Positions 38,235-47,217 of a stretch of 64,000 nt of DNA are shown piece after piece. The DNA is from CAVYGM01 sp963768025 (lineage in GTDB: Bacteria; Bacteroidota; Bacteroidia; Cytophagales; Spirosomataceae). The notes under the pieces are model-generated. The model saw nothing but the letters and a program-made list of their open reading frames with translations, was not told where the DNA came from and did not search any database. Position 1 is the stretch's first letter; each line of letters starts with the position of its first letter. The stretch covers positions 1-64,000 of the forward strand of contig CAVYGM010000006.1 of NCBI GenBank assembly GCA_963768025.1, read 5' to 3'. The translations under genes were made by a program, and so were the position numbers.

Positions 38235-38708
38235 ATGGAACTGACCCTCAGTACGCCGGCTTTGTTGTTTTCTACGATCTCCCTCCTCATGATCGCTTTC
38301 ACCAACCGGTTCCTGGCCATCGCCAACCTGATCCGGGATTTGCACAAGCAGTTTCAACAGAACCCCGATGGCATCGTGGTGGCCCAAATCCGTAGCCTGC
38401 ACATGCGCCTGAGGCTAATCCGCACCATTCAGGCATTGGCCGTCCTGAGTTTGTTGTGCAGTGCGATCTGCATGTTGTGCCTTTTTCAAGAACAGGTATT
38501 CATCGCCAGGGTGCTTTTTGTGGGTGCATTAGTTCTCCAAATCGTAGCACTTGGGCTCTCGGTTATTGAAATATCCGTCTCCATCAAAGCCTTAACCCTG
38601 GAACTCAACGACATGGAAGAAGCACTGGGCAAACGTAGTTTTGAGTTTTTCAATATTCTCTCCAAATCTGAGACTCCGGGTGAAAAGAAAGAAATCCCCA
38701 AACCTTGA
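38235..38708 (+). CDS. DUF2721 family membrane protein
   Basis: 157 residues. The N-terminus STPALLFSTISLLMIAFTNR followed by FLAIANLIRDLHKQF is the family signature. Three hydrophobic segments (about 7-28, 62-84, 90-115) with a charged helical loop between the first two (residues 35-60), and a Glu/Lys-rich cytoplasmic tail. The function of DUF2721 is unknown. It is divergent from the Nudix gene and ends 12 bases before the convergent barrel-like gene. Confidence 0.88.
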   Translation: MELTLSTPALLFSTISLLMIAFTNRFLAIANLIRDLHKQFQQNPDGIVVAQIRSLHMRLRLIRTIQALAVLSLLCSAICMLCLFQEQVFIARVLFVGALVLQIVALGLSVIEISVSIKALTLELNDMEEALGKRSFEFFNILSKSETPGEKKEIPKP

Positions 38709-38719
38709 TTCAAACCACC

Positions 38720-39412
38720 CTAATTATACAAGGGAAAGGACAAGGCTATGAAAGGCATCTGGTAGGTGGACGAGAATCGGCGCTGACCGTTATTCAGTTT
38801 GTTGTCGGCCCGGTAGGCTACTTGCCCCAACACATAGCCAGCTTTAATGCCAAACCTCGGTGTGACCCATAGCCGTGCAAAAACCTCCGCCTGCCCGTTG
38901 TTCTGACGTATAAACACCGGTAGTAGGTTAAGATTAGCCGGTGCCACACCGAATTCAGTGTTATTCAATTTTCGGATTGAATCGGAAGCCGCAGCAACCG
39001 AACCCAGTTTATAGATCGCGTTTCGCCTCTTTCCAATGGCCAGCCCTAACAGATCGGCATTACCGCCTATGTCCAGCCGATCGGCTACCCTTAGGTTGAT
39101 TCCCAACATGAAATTAGCCCCCGTGGCCGTTACCCGGCTAAGTTGCATAATATCACTTTGAAGCGAACCGGAAGGTGCTTTAAGGTTGATGTCATTGGCA
39201 AAATAGCTCCAAACCCTCAGTCCTCCGCTCAACTGGATCCAGGGAACTTTCGGCAGGCTTAGTGCCTGATAAAAAAGAAGAGACGGGCCCCATTGATCAT
39301 TCGCAAAGCCAGTGCCCACATCTACCCCTGACATGACCCGCGATATCCGCTGGGCAAAACCCGGCGAAATAGTGGCACCCAACAACAGAATGCCAAATAG
39401 TACTTTTTTCAT
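38720..39412 (-). CDS. Hypothetical outer-membrane beta-barrel-like protein
   Basis: 230 residues with a signal peptide (KVLFGILLLGATISPGFAQ). The mature part has alternating beta strands (GVDVGTGFANDQWGPSLLFYQAL, shortened here; IQLSGGLRVWSYF; ATGANFMLGINLRVADRLDIGG; FGIKAGYVLGQVAY) and ends with MPFIALSFPLYN, an aromatic-ending strand usual for outer-membrane barrels. No family recognised. It lies upstream of glgB's end on the same strand, separated by a hairpin, so it is probably transcribed on its own. Confidence 0.75.
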   Translation of the reverse strand: MKKVLFGILLLGATISPGFAQRISRVMSGVDVGTGFANDQWGPSLLFYQALSLPKVPWIQLSGGLRVWSYFANDINLKAPSGSLQSDIMQLSRVTATGANFMLGINLRVADRLDIGGNADLLGLAIGKRRNAIYKLGSVAAASDSIRKLNNTEFGVAPANLNLLPVFIRQNNGQAEVFARLWVTPRFGIKAGYVLGQVAYRADNKLNNGQRRFSSTYQMPFIALSFPLYN

Positions 39413-39463
39413 GTAACGTGCTTATTATTTTTCGAAGCAAAGGTAGGAAAAAGCCCTAAAATG

Positions 39464-39500
39464 CAGAAGGCCGGTAGTAAATACCGGCCTTCACGTTTGT
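39464..39500 (-). terminator. Hairpin downstream of glgB
   Basis: An 11-bp GC-rich stem GAAGGCCGGTA / TACCGGCCTTC (39467-39477 with 39482-39492) right after the glgB stop on the minus strand. The tail is only moderately T-rich (TGCATTTTAGGGC), so termination strength is uncertain. Confidence 0.6.
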
Positions 39501-39502
39501 TT

Positions 39503-41506
39503 TTATACTTTTTTTAGAACAACTGCCGCCAGCGGGGGTAGGTCGAGTTGGACCGATTGGGGTCTCCCATGCCACTGTTTATTGTCGGTTTTGACGGAGT
39601 CGAGATTCCTCATCCCACCGCCGCCAAACTCCGCCGAGTCGCTATTGAAAATTTCGGCCCAGCTTCCTTCCGACAGTACCCCTACCCGGTACCCAGGCCG
39701 TGGTATGGGAGTAAGATTCAGGATAACGACCACGTTTTCGCTGGATTTAAGTCCTTTACGGGCATAGATCACAATCGAGTTTTCACGATCCTGGGTATCT
39801 ATCCATTCAAAGCCCTCGGGTGAGAAGCTGTGCTCAAATAAGGCCCCTTCGGCTTTGTAGAGGGAATTAAGGGCTATTACGCACTTTTTCATGCCATCGT
39901 GAAATGGATACTCCAACAAATGCCAGTCCAGGCTCTTTTGGAAAGCCCACTCGGAAGGCTGACCAAACTCACATCCCATAAATAAGAGCTTGGTGCCGGG
40001 ATGGGTGAACATGTAGGAATACAGGAGCCGGAGGTTTGCAAATTTTTGCCATTCATCGCCAGGCATTTTGTTGATCATAGAACCCTTTCCGTACACCACT
40101 TCGTCGTGGGAGAAGGGTAACATAAAGTTCTCGGAAAACGAGTATACCAGGCTAAACGTGAGCTGATCCTGATGCCATTTCCGGAAGGAGGGATCCTTCT
40201 CGAAATACTTAATCGTATCGTTCATCCAGCCCATCATCCACTTCATCCCAAAGCCAAGCCCCCCCACAAAAACGGGCCGCGACACTCCCGGGAAGGCCGT
40301 TGATTCTTCAGCGATCGTCTGCACGTCAGGGAACGCCTTGTAAGCAGCCTCGTTCATTTCCCGAAGCAAGGAGATGGCTTCCAGATTTTCGCGACCGCCA
40401 AATTCGTTGGGTATCCATTCCCCGTGTTTTCGGGAATAGTCCAGGTAGAGCATGGAAGCAACGGCATCTACCCGCAGGCCGTCGGCATGGTAGCGATCCA
40501 GCCAGAAGAGGGCGTTGCTGATCAGGAATGACCGAACTTCATTGCGTCCGTAGTTGAATATATAGCTTTTCCAGTCGGGGTGGTAGCCTTTGCGAGGATC
40601 TTCGTGTTCAAATAGGGCTGATCCGTCAAATCGGAACAGGCCGTGGGCATCGCCCGGAAAGTGAGAGGGTACCCAGTCCATGTACACCCCGATGCCCGCC
40701 TGATGCAGTTGATCTATGAGGTACATGAGTTCCTGAGGGGTACCCATGCGCGAGGCCACGGAAAAGTACCCGGTGATCTGATACCCCCAGGAAGGGGTAT
40801 AAGGGTGCTCCATAACGGGCATAAACTCCACGTGAGTGAATCCCATCTCCTGCATGTAGGGAATGAGGGCGTCCGCAATTTCGCGGTAGGTAAGGTACCG
40901 CTCCGGATCGGACGGATCGCGACGCCAGGAACCGAGGTGCATCTCATACACCGAAATAGGCGCATTCAGCTTATTCTTTTCTTTGCGGGCCTCGAACCAT
41001 TCCGCATCGTCCCACTCGTACCAGGTATCCCACACGATGGAGGCCGTTTTGGGTGCGAGCTCACACCAAAGCGCAAACGGATCAGATTTTTCGAGATGTT
41101 GTCCGTTGTTGGAAATAATAAAATACTTGTACACTTCACCCCGGCCGATGTTGGGTATCCACCCTTCCCAAATACCCGAACCATCCCAGCGGGGAAGCAG
41201 CGGATGACTGTTACGGGTCCAGCCGTTGAAGTTTCCAATAATGGATACTGAATTTGCATTAGGAGCCCAAACCGCAAAATAAGTCCCCACCACGCCATGA
41301 TGCTCCATGACGTGCGAACCCAGCTTGTCATACAGGGTGTAATGCTTTCCCTCTTTAAATAGGAAAATATCAAATTCCGAAAACCTGCTCACGCTTTCTA
41401 CCGGATCGAAGGCAGGAAGGGTGACGGGCGTGGGATTGTTCAAGTTTTGACCTTCGGTGGTGGGTTCCACCTGATTTTTATCGCTTTTATTGTTTTTTTT
41501 AGCCAT
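39503..41506 (-). CDS. glgB: 1,4-alpha-glucan branching enzyme (GH13/CBM48)
   Basis: Introduces alpha-1,6 branches into linear glucan. 667 residues. An N-terminal CBM48 (GVVGTYFAVWAPNANSVSII, GNFNGW) precedes the GH13 barrel: VEFMPVMEHPYTPSWGYQITG, DGLRVDAVASMLYLD (nucleophile Asp347), IAEESTAFPGVSRP (acid Glu400/401), SHDEVVYGKGSM (transition-state Asp) and the CEFGQPSEW end. A hydrophilic N-terminal extension of about 40 residues is present. The maltokinase gene is 80 bases upstream on the same strand, and glgE lies beyond, so this GlgB most likely branches glucan made by GlgE. No glgA or glgC is in the window. Confidence 0.96.
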   Translation of the reverse strand: MAKKNNKSDKNQVEPTTEGQNLNNPTPVTLPAFDPVESVSRFSEFDIFLFKEGKHYTLYDKLGSHVMEHHGVVGTYFAVWAPNANSVSIIGNFNGWTRNSHPLLPRWDGSGIWEGWIPNIGRGEVYKYFIISNNGQHLEKSDPFALWCELAPKTASIVWDTWYEWDDAEWFEARKEKNKLNAPISVYEMHLGSWRRDPSDPERYLTYREIADALIPYMQEMGFTHVEFMPVMEHPYTPSWGYQITGYFSVASRMGTPQELMYLIDQLHQAGIGVYMDWVPSHFPGDAHGLFRFDGSALFEHEDPRKGYHPDWKSYIFNYGRNEVRSFLISNALFWLDRYHADGLRVDAVASMLYLDYSRKHGEWIPNEFGGRENLEAISLLREMNEAAYKAFPDVQTIAEESTAFPGVSRPVFVGGLGFGMKWMMGWMNDTIKYFEKDPSFRKWHQDQLTFSLVYSFSENFMLPFSHDEVVYGKGSMINKMPGDEWQKFANLRLLYSYMFTHPGTKLLFMGCEFGQPSEWAFQKSLDWHLLEYPFHDGMKKCVIALNSLYKAEGALFEHSFSPEGFEWIDTQDRENSIVIYARKGLKSSENVVVILNLTPIPRPGYRVGVLSEGSWAEIFNSDSAEFGGGGMRNLDSVKTDNKQWHGRPQSVQLDLPPLAAVVLKKV

Positions 41507-41587
41507 TTTGTATCCAGGGAATAATAATTTGTACTAATTCTATCGCCAAAGTAATCATCTTTTTAATCCAAGACCAATTTCTTACCC

Positions 41588-43075
41588 TTATCCGTGCAAT
41601 TTTTCAATCTCATAAATTACATCCACAATGCCTTTAAGCGGAATTTTGACCCAATCCGGTCGGTAACTCAGTTCGTAGCCAAGCTCATACACCGCTTTTT
41701 CGAGCAAATAATAAAGCATCAGGGAATTGATTTCGTTTTGGTCCTTAAATAAGGGATGCGGCCAACCGATGGCATCCATGTACCCCTCCAGGTAGGTGTC
41801 CTTCATTAGCTTATACCAGCGGTTGGTTACAGCCAGTAGCTTTTCGGAGCGAATGTGTTCGGTTTCGACGCTATTGAATACCTTGGAGGATACCGCATAA
41901 TGGTAGCTTCTAACCATACCGGCCACATCTTTCAGGGGGGAGTGCTTGATTTTTCGGTCCTGAATGCTAGCCTCAGGCTCGCCTTCAAAATCGATCAGGA
42001 TGAAGTCCTTATTCGCACTCAGTACCTGACCCAGATGGTAATCGCCGTGTATCCGAATCCGCAGCGAATCCAGGGGCTGACTCAAAAGTTCGTTCGAAAA
42101 CTCATCCATCAGTTCTTTGGATTCCATGAACTTCCAGGCCAGGCTCTTGGTGGGTTCATCGAGTGTCAGGTACTTATCGATTAGCAGGGAATAGCGGTTG
42201 TCGAGCAAATGGGCCAGTCGTTGTTTCAGAAACCGCCGGTACCCGTCCGTGAAAGGCTCCGGTGCAAAGGCAGCGGAAGCCTGCGGATTATACAAAGCCC
42301 GGTGCATTTCGCCAGTTCTTCTACCCAGTAGTGCTACCTGCTCGAATACATCCTCCTTTACCAAAAATATGTTGTTGGGAACTGCGTACAGAAAATCATT
42401 CAGGTAGTCACCGGTCAGACTCCAATTGTCCTTGTCGGCCTGTACCTTCCGCTGCATCATGCCCAGGGTTACTTCGGTTCCATTAGCTTGCTTCCAGGTA
42501 AAGCTTCCACAAAAGGCCGGAATTTGTCGAAAGGACGAATGCTCGGTAATGAATTCTACCATCTCCACTTCCGGGTTGGTGAGGTGGAAAAGCTTTCGGT
42601 ATAGCTTGAAAAAATAATGGTCTCCGAATATCAGGGCTGAGTTGCTGGAATCCACCGGCAGCACCCGGGTCGAAATTCCATCCGGGGTATCCGTAGTATC
42701 TAATCCTTTGCCTTTGGTGAAGATAAGCGTGGAGGAATCATGCCCCACTCGCAAACTTTCGTACACATGCCGGTAAAGATCTTTTCGAAACGCCTCGGTA
42801 TACATGGCATCCACCAGCAACGTTCCGTCCTCTTGTTTTAGAATCAGCGTTTGCTCCTGACTCCCGGCAGGGAGCGTAGAAATCGTGGCTACTGGTAATT
42901 GGTACAGCTCGGTATCTCCCTCTTGATAGGCTACCTCAATGATCCAGATGGTAGCGTCGCCGAACGGAAGGAGGTGAGGTATGTCACAGGAAACCACCTG
43001 TCGTGCCTTCCCAGCGAACCACCGGCATTTTTTCAAATATTCAAGTAAATCTTCTTGGGATACAGGCATTGACAT
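41588..43075 (-). CDS. Maltokinase-like (aminoglycoside phosphotransferase fold), GlgE pathway
   Basis: Predicted to phosphorylate maltose at C1 with ATP, making the GlgE substrate. 495 residues. The cap domain starts with YLKKCRWFAGKARQV, the mark of Mak/Pep2 proteins. The kinase lobes carry RIHGDYHLGQVL (catalytic loop, HGDxHxxQ) and FILIDFEGEP (DFE metal motif), followed by RKIKHSPLKDVAGMVRSYHYA, split over about 395-415. In many bacteria this domain is fused to trehalose synthase (TreS); here it stands alone and no clear TreS lies beside it. Genes on either side in the same direction: M19 dipeptidase upstream, glgB downstream. Confidence 0.9.
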   Translation of the reverse strand: MSMPVSQEDLLEYLKKCRWFAGKARQVVSCDIPHLLPFGDATIWIIEVAYQEGDTELYQLPVATISTLPAGSQEQTLILKQEDGTLLVDAMYTEAFRKDLYRHVYESLRVGHDSSTLIFTKGKGLDTTDTPDGISTRVLPVDSSNSALIFGDHYFFKLYRKLFHLTNPEVEMVEFITEHSSFRQIPAFCGSFTWKQANGTEVTLGMMQRKVQADKDNWSLTGDYLNDFLYAVPNNIFLVKEDVFEQVALLGRRTGEMHRALYNPQASAAFAPEPFTDGYRRFLKQRLAHLLDNRYSLLIDKYLTLDEPTKSLAWKFMESKELMDEFSNELLSQPLDSLRIRIHGDYHLGQVLSANKDFILIDFEGEPEASIQDRKIKHSPLKDVAGMVRSYHYAVSSKVFNSVETEHIRSEKLLAVTNRWYKLMKDTYLEGYMDAIGWPHPLFKDQNEINSLMLYYLLEKAVYELGYELSYRPDWVKIPLKGIVDVIYEIEKLHG

Positions 43076-43153
43076 AGACTCCGTTGTTTACATATATTTC
43101 TTACTAAAAACTAGAATATACAAGGACAATCAGGGACGACCTGACATTTTGAA

Positions 43154-43237
43154 GTAGGTTATCAGTCCATTGTTTCTCACTTTCAAAAAGGTACTTGACC
43201 CCGGTTTTTGGTGGTTGACTCCCTTCTGATAACCTAC
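43154..43237. repeat. 12-bp perfect inverted repeat with 60-base loop, intergenic
   Basis: GTAGGTTATCAG at 43154-43165 and its exact complement CTGATAACCTAC at 43226-43237. It lies between maltokinase start and dipeptidase stop. It could be a long-loop RNA hairpin or remains of a small inverted-repeat element; no ORF lies inside. Confidence 0.5.
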
Positions 43238-43286
43238 CCTCTCCCACCGCCTTTGGCTGGATACCTAATAAAATCGTTCCTCTGCC

Positions 43287-44507
43287 TTAAATCTTTTGGG
43301 CTATTTTTTCTACCTCTGCCAATACCCTCATCACATTTCCACCCCAGATTTTCTGGATATCCTTGGCCGAATAGCCCCGACGAACCAGCTCTTCGGTAAT
43401 GCTCCTGATTTCGGAAACATCCTTACAGCCAACCACCAGGCCTCCCCCATCCAAGTCCATTCCTATTCCCACGTGGTTTACGCCCACGAGCTTAATGACG
43501 TGTTCGATGTGGTTTACGGCCACGGCAACCGTTGGCAGGTCAGAGGCGTATTTTTCGCGCATTGCCTTCATTTCATCGCGCAGGGCTATTTTGTCCGCCT
43601 CGGAAAGATCCACCTGCCGCATTTTGAGGCGAATGGCTTTCATGGACAGCTCTTGCTGCTGGGAGGCCTTTCTGAGGAAATCCGGTACAAAGTTGATCTG
43701 AATCACGCCTCCGTTTTTGGCAAGCGCCTTGATCATATCGTCCGTCATATTACGGGGATGATCCGCCAGGGCCCGGCACGACGAATGCGACGCAAGGACC
43801 GGAGCTTTAGTAAGCCGCATGACATCGTAGAAAGTGGAATCAGAAACGTGGGAAATGTCCACCATGATCCCCAGTCGGTTCATTTCATCCACCACTTTTT
43901 CACCAAAGGCACTCAGTCCATTGTATTCGGGCCCATCGGGGTCAGTGGACGAGTCGCATATGTCGTTATTGGCCGAATGAGAGAGCGTTACGTACCTGAG
44001 GCCGAGGTCGTAGTATTGTTTCAGATTCGCAAGATCGTTGCCAATGGGCCAGCCATTCTCCATCCCGAAAAACACGGCCCTTTTGCCTTCTTTTTGCAAC
44101 CGGTAGGCATGAGCCGGGGAAGTGGCAATGCCGGCTACGTCGGGATTATTTTGCACAGCCGTGTGGATTTTATCAAAAATCGCGAGTGCCTTTTGTTTCG
44201 CCTCGGCGGTAGCCTCCGGGGTACGTAACCCTTGCCCCAGGTACACGGCAAAAAACATGGCGTCCATGCCGCCTTTTTTCATGCGAGGAAAGTCAATTTG
44301 GGATCCATCCTTTTCGTACGAATGCTCTTCGGCCACATCGAAGCCCTCCTTCATCATGTTGATGGGCACGTCGGCGTGGGTATCAATCGTTAGGGCCTGT
44401 TCATGAATGCGGGCAGCGGTCTGTTTTTGTTTGTCCGAAAGGGGTTGCGCCAGTACTCCTCCCATTAGGGAAGAAACCAGTAAAAGAGCAGCAAAAACTT
44501 TGTTCAT
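43287..44507 (-). CDS. Membrane dipeptidase, M19 family, secreted
   Basis: About 406 residues from the ATG at 44507, which begins a signal peptide (KVFAALLLVSSLMGGVLAQ); the frame is open to 44600. Zinc-site motifs: LTIDTHADVPINM (His-x-Asp), the bridging Glu in FFGMENGWPIG, LASHSSCRALADHPRNM (His), and GIGMDLDGGG. It would cleave dipeptides or D-amino-acid-containing peptides in the periplasm. It sits between glgE (76 bases upstream) and maltokinase (211 bases downstream), an odd guest in a glucan operon with no evident metabolic link. Confidence 0.93.
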   Translation of the reverse strand: MNKVFAALLLVSSLMGGVLAQPLSDKQKQTAARIHEQALTIDTHADVPINMMKEGFDVAEEHSYEKDGSQIDFPRMKKGGMDAMFFAVYLGQGLRTPEATAEAKQKALAIFDKIHTAVQNNPDVAGIATSPAHAYRLQKEGKRAVFFGMENGWPIGNDLANLKQYYDLGLRYVTLSHSANNDICDSSTDPDGPEYNGLSAFGEKVVDEMNRLGIMVDISHVSDSTFYDVMRLTKAPVLASHSSCRALADHPRNMTDDMIKALAKNGGVIQINFVPDFLRKASQQQELSMKAIRLKMRQVDLSEADKIALRDEMKAMREKYASDLPTVAVAVNHIEHVIKLVGVNHVGIGMDLDGGGLVVGCKDVSEIRSITEELVRRGYSAKDIQKIWGGNVMRVLAEVEKIAQKI

Positions 44508-44583
44508 GGTTTGAGGTTTTGTGAGTCCCCTTCCGGCTGAAGGTAAGAAAGGGAATTCGGGTGAAAAAAAGCGCGGCCAAAGA

Positions 44584-46563
44584 TTAGTTGATGTCTTCAA
44601 TTCTGAACAAATGAAAAGGCAGGTTATTGGGATTTATTTCAATATAATTCCACTCGTCTTTCCAGGTATAGGTCGTATTGGAAATAAGATCATGCACCCG
44701 ATAGGGTTCCCCTACCCTTTTCCCGATTAATTCCGCAGGTACCTTCACCCAGCCGATTTGGGTGTTGTATCCATCCAGGTTCACCACGCACAGGATGCGG
44801 TTGCCATTGGGATGCACTTTCAGGTAAGCCGTCAAATACTCATTCTCAATGGGACAGAATTGCAAGTTGTTGGTTTGCTGCAAGGCCGAATTTTCCTTGC
44901 GAAGCCGGTTAACAATCCTGATCAGGTAGGTAAGTTTGGTTTCGTGCCGCCAATTCCAGTGCTTAATTTCATATTTTTCCGAGTTAAGGTACTCTTCTTT
45001 GCCAGGATAAGCATCATGTACCATAAATTCATAGGAAGGACCAAAAATACCGTAATTGGAAGACATCGTCGCCGCCATGAAATAGCGAATCAGGAACGAG
45101 GCTTCGTGCCCCCCCTGTAACATGTAGGGGTTGATGTCGTGGGTATTTGGCCAAAAATTGGGTCGGAAGTAGTACTTCATATCCGTTTGGGTCAACTCAT
45201 TCAAATAGGCCTCAATTTCCCATTTTTTGGTTCGCCAGGAGTAGTAGGTGTACGACTGCGAAAAACCGACTTTGGCAAGTTGCATCATTACCTTAGGCCG
45301 GGTAAAGGCTTCGGAAAGGAAGATCATATCGGGATACTGGCCTCTTACCTCCGCAATAACCCATTCCCAAAACCCGAAGGCCTTGGTGTGTGGGTTGTCT
45401 ACCCGAATAAGGCGCACGCCCCATTCGGCCCAAAGCAACAGGATGCGGCGCATCTCCAGCCAAAGTCCTTGCCAGTTTTCGCTTTCAAAATTTATCGGGT
45501 AAATATCCTGGTATTTTTTGGGAGGATTCTCGGCGTATTGAATGCTGCCATCGGGCCTGATCTTGAACCATTCGGGATGGTCCTTCACCCAGGGATGGTC
45601 GGGCGAACATTGAATGGCCAAATCCATGGCCACTTCAATACCGAAGGCATGTGCTGCGCCTACCAGAGTCTTGAAGTCATCCAGGGTACCCAAATCGGGG
45701 TTAATGGCATCGTGCCCACCCAAGTCGCTCCCAATGGCATAGGGTACACCCGGCTCGTCGGGTTCGGCGGTCACTACGTTGTTTTTGCCCTTTCGAAACT
45801 GATGGCCGATGGGGTGAATGGGGGGTATGTACAACACATCAAAGCCTAAATCCGCAATGCGGGGAAGCAGCGCAATCTGGTCCTTGAAGGTGCCGTGTTC
45901 ACCCGGAGTTGGCGACGCTGAACGCGGAAACATGGAATACCAGGCGCTAAAACCTGCCTTCGGCCGATCGACAAACAGGGGCAGTTCAAGATAGCGGGTA
46001 GTATATGTCCGTTCGGGATAGCGGTTGATCCACTCCGTCACCAGCTGGCTCATGGCCAGCTGACAGGCCTCGTCGTGCCGATTGGGGTCACGCATCAGTC
46101 CGGCGGCTTCTTCTATCTTAGCCCTGTCCTCTTCCTTTGCTCTTTGCAGCATTCTTTCCAAAAACTGCGCTCCTATTTGTAATTCGAGGGGGACGCGCTG
46201 TCCATCCCTTATTTTTAGTTCCGTATCGTGTTGCCAGGTATCCATATGGTCCACCCAGCCTTCGAGGGTATAAACATACGGGCCCGGTTTTTCCACCGTA
46301 AAAGTACCTTCGTACCGATCATTGACGATGAGCGTCATCCAGCCCTCTGACCACTCGGAATCGTCCTTGTGTTTGTAAAGTAGACGGGCTGCAACATGGT
46401 CGTGTCCATCGCCAAATATGTCCGCTTCTACGTGAATGGTATCTCCCGGGGTGGCCTTGATCGCAAATTGGCCGTGGTTAATTTCGGGTTCTACATTCTC
46501 GATCACCACGCGGGTACGTCCTTCGATATTTTTAAAAATTGAGTTCGGAGTTTTCTTAGTCAT
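44584..46563 (-). CDS. glgE: Alpha-1,4-glucan:maltose-1-phosphate maltosyltransferase
   Basis: GH13_3 enzyme that extends glucan with maltose-1-phosphate. About 659 residues from the ATG at 46563 (NSIFKNIEGRTRVVIENVEP); an ATG at 46605 adds 14. An N-terminal beta domain with DUF3416-type text (VEADIFGDGHDHVAARLLYK) is followed by a helical insert and the barrel: AWYSMFPRSASP, DVLYIPPIHPIGHQFRKGKNN (cut here), LIRVDNPHTKAF (nucleophile Asp389), IFLSEAFTRPK (acid Glu418), and NFWPNTHDINPY. These are GlgE-specific, distinct from amylase. It is the first gene of the glgE - dipeptidase - maltokinase - glgB run. Confidence 0.96.
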   Translation of the reverse strand: MTKKTPNSIFKNIEGRTRVVIENVEPEINHGQFAIKATPGDTIHVEADIFGDGHDHVAARLLYKHKDDSEWSEGWMTLIVNDRYEGTFTVEKPGPYVYTLEGWVDHMDTWQHDTELKIRDGQRVPLELQIGAQFLERMLQRAKEEDRAKIEEAAGLMRDPNRHDEACQLAMSQLVTEWINRYPERTYTTRYLELPLFVDRPKAGFSAWYSMFPRSASPTPGEHGTFKDQIALLPRIADLGFDVLYIPPIHPIGHQFRKGKNNVVTAEPDEPGVPYAIGSDLGGHDAINPDLGTLDDFKTLVGAAHAFGIEVAMDLAIQCSPDHPWVKDHPEWFKIRPDGSIQYAENPPKKYQDIYPINFESENWQGLWLEMRRILLLWAEWGVRLIRVDNPHTKAFGFWEWVIAEVRGQYPDMIFLSEAFTRPKVMMQLAKVGFSQSYTYYSWRTKKWEIEAYLNELTQTDMKYYFRPNFWPNTHDINPYMLQGGHEASFLIRYFMAATMSSNYGIFGPSYEFMVHDAYPGKEEYLNSEKYEIKHWNWRHETKLTYLIRIVNRLRKENSALQQTNNLQFCPIENEYLTAYLKVHPNGNRILCVVNLDGYNTQIGWVKVPAELIGKRVGEPYRVHDLISNTTYTWKDEWNYIEINPNNLPFHLFRIEDIN

Positions 46564-46605
46564 AAGACCTTGATTTTTTAATTCAACTGGATTATGCATT
46601 GGCAA

Positions 46606-47217
46606 ATTAAGGAATTTATCCCTTTTAGGACCGGATACCGGAATAATTTAAAGATTTGTTGGCAAACTTTCCCCCAACGAAGTTTGAGGCTATCTCAAAT
46701 CGAACCTACGACTTTTTTCCCTGGGTTCTCTTTGGATTCAGTAGGAACTCCTGGGGAATTAGCTGCAAAATAAGTCCAATAGGTACCCCATGCAGCAGGC
46801 GAGCTGGCAGTACCAGTTCGGAGGTCCCGCAATTCCCCAGCAGCTTTTAAGTGCCTGATAGGGAGGCAATCCCGATAACAAGAATGTTTTGCCCAATGGG
46901 ATTATGACTCTTTTTCAAAAAATACCGTTCCTGTATGGGTCATGTAAGGCGCTTTCCGAAGTAAAAATGGCGACCAAGAGAGACAAAGATTGGGAGAAGA
47001 AATACCAGACATTCTGAAAAGAATTTTTGGGCGATAATGCCTCCTCCAAGCTAAGCAGAATTATCAATCCCTGGGTACTGGAACTGACGGAGGAGGGACG
47101 CACCCTTTCAGCAAAAGCCAATCAGATACCGGAAATTAGAAGTGAATTAACCAGAAATAGTGAATGGTTCCTGGCGGTGGATCGGACTGGGGAAACAGAA
47201 CCTTGTGCTCCCAATCC
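46606..47217. other. Intergenic stretch with a possible decayed plus-strand gene
   Basis: No intact gene. From an ATG at 46904 a plus-strand frame of 129 codons runs to 47290, interrupted only by one TGA at 47015-47017 (KKYQTF stop KEFLGDN). It contains a charged helical segment (VLELTEEGRTLSAKANQIPEI). It reads like the debris of a small gene but I recognise no family, and its end overlaps the convergent mtgA. The part 46606-46900 shows nothing. Confidence 0.35.

Noticed and set aside
42198..42486. Small plus-strand frames antisense to maltokinase
   Set aside because: Shadow frames of a gene with clear kinase motifs on the minus strand.
43296..44228. A 310-codon plus-strand frame antisense to the M19 dipeptidase
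   Set aside because: The minus strand carries complete zinc-site motifs and a signal peptide; the antisense frame matches nothing.
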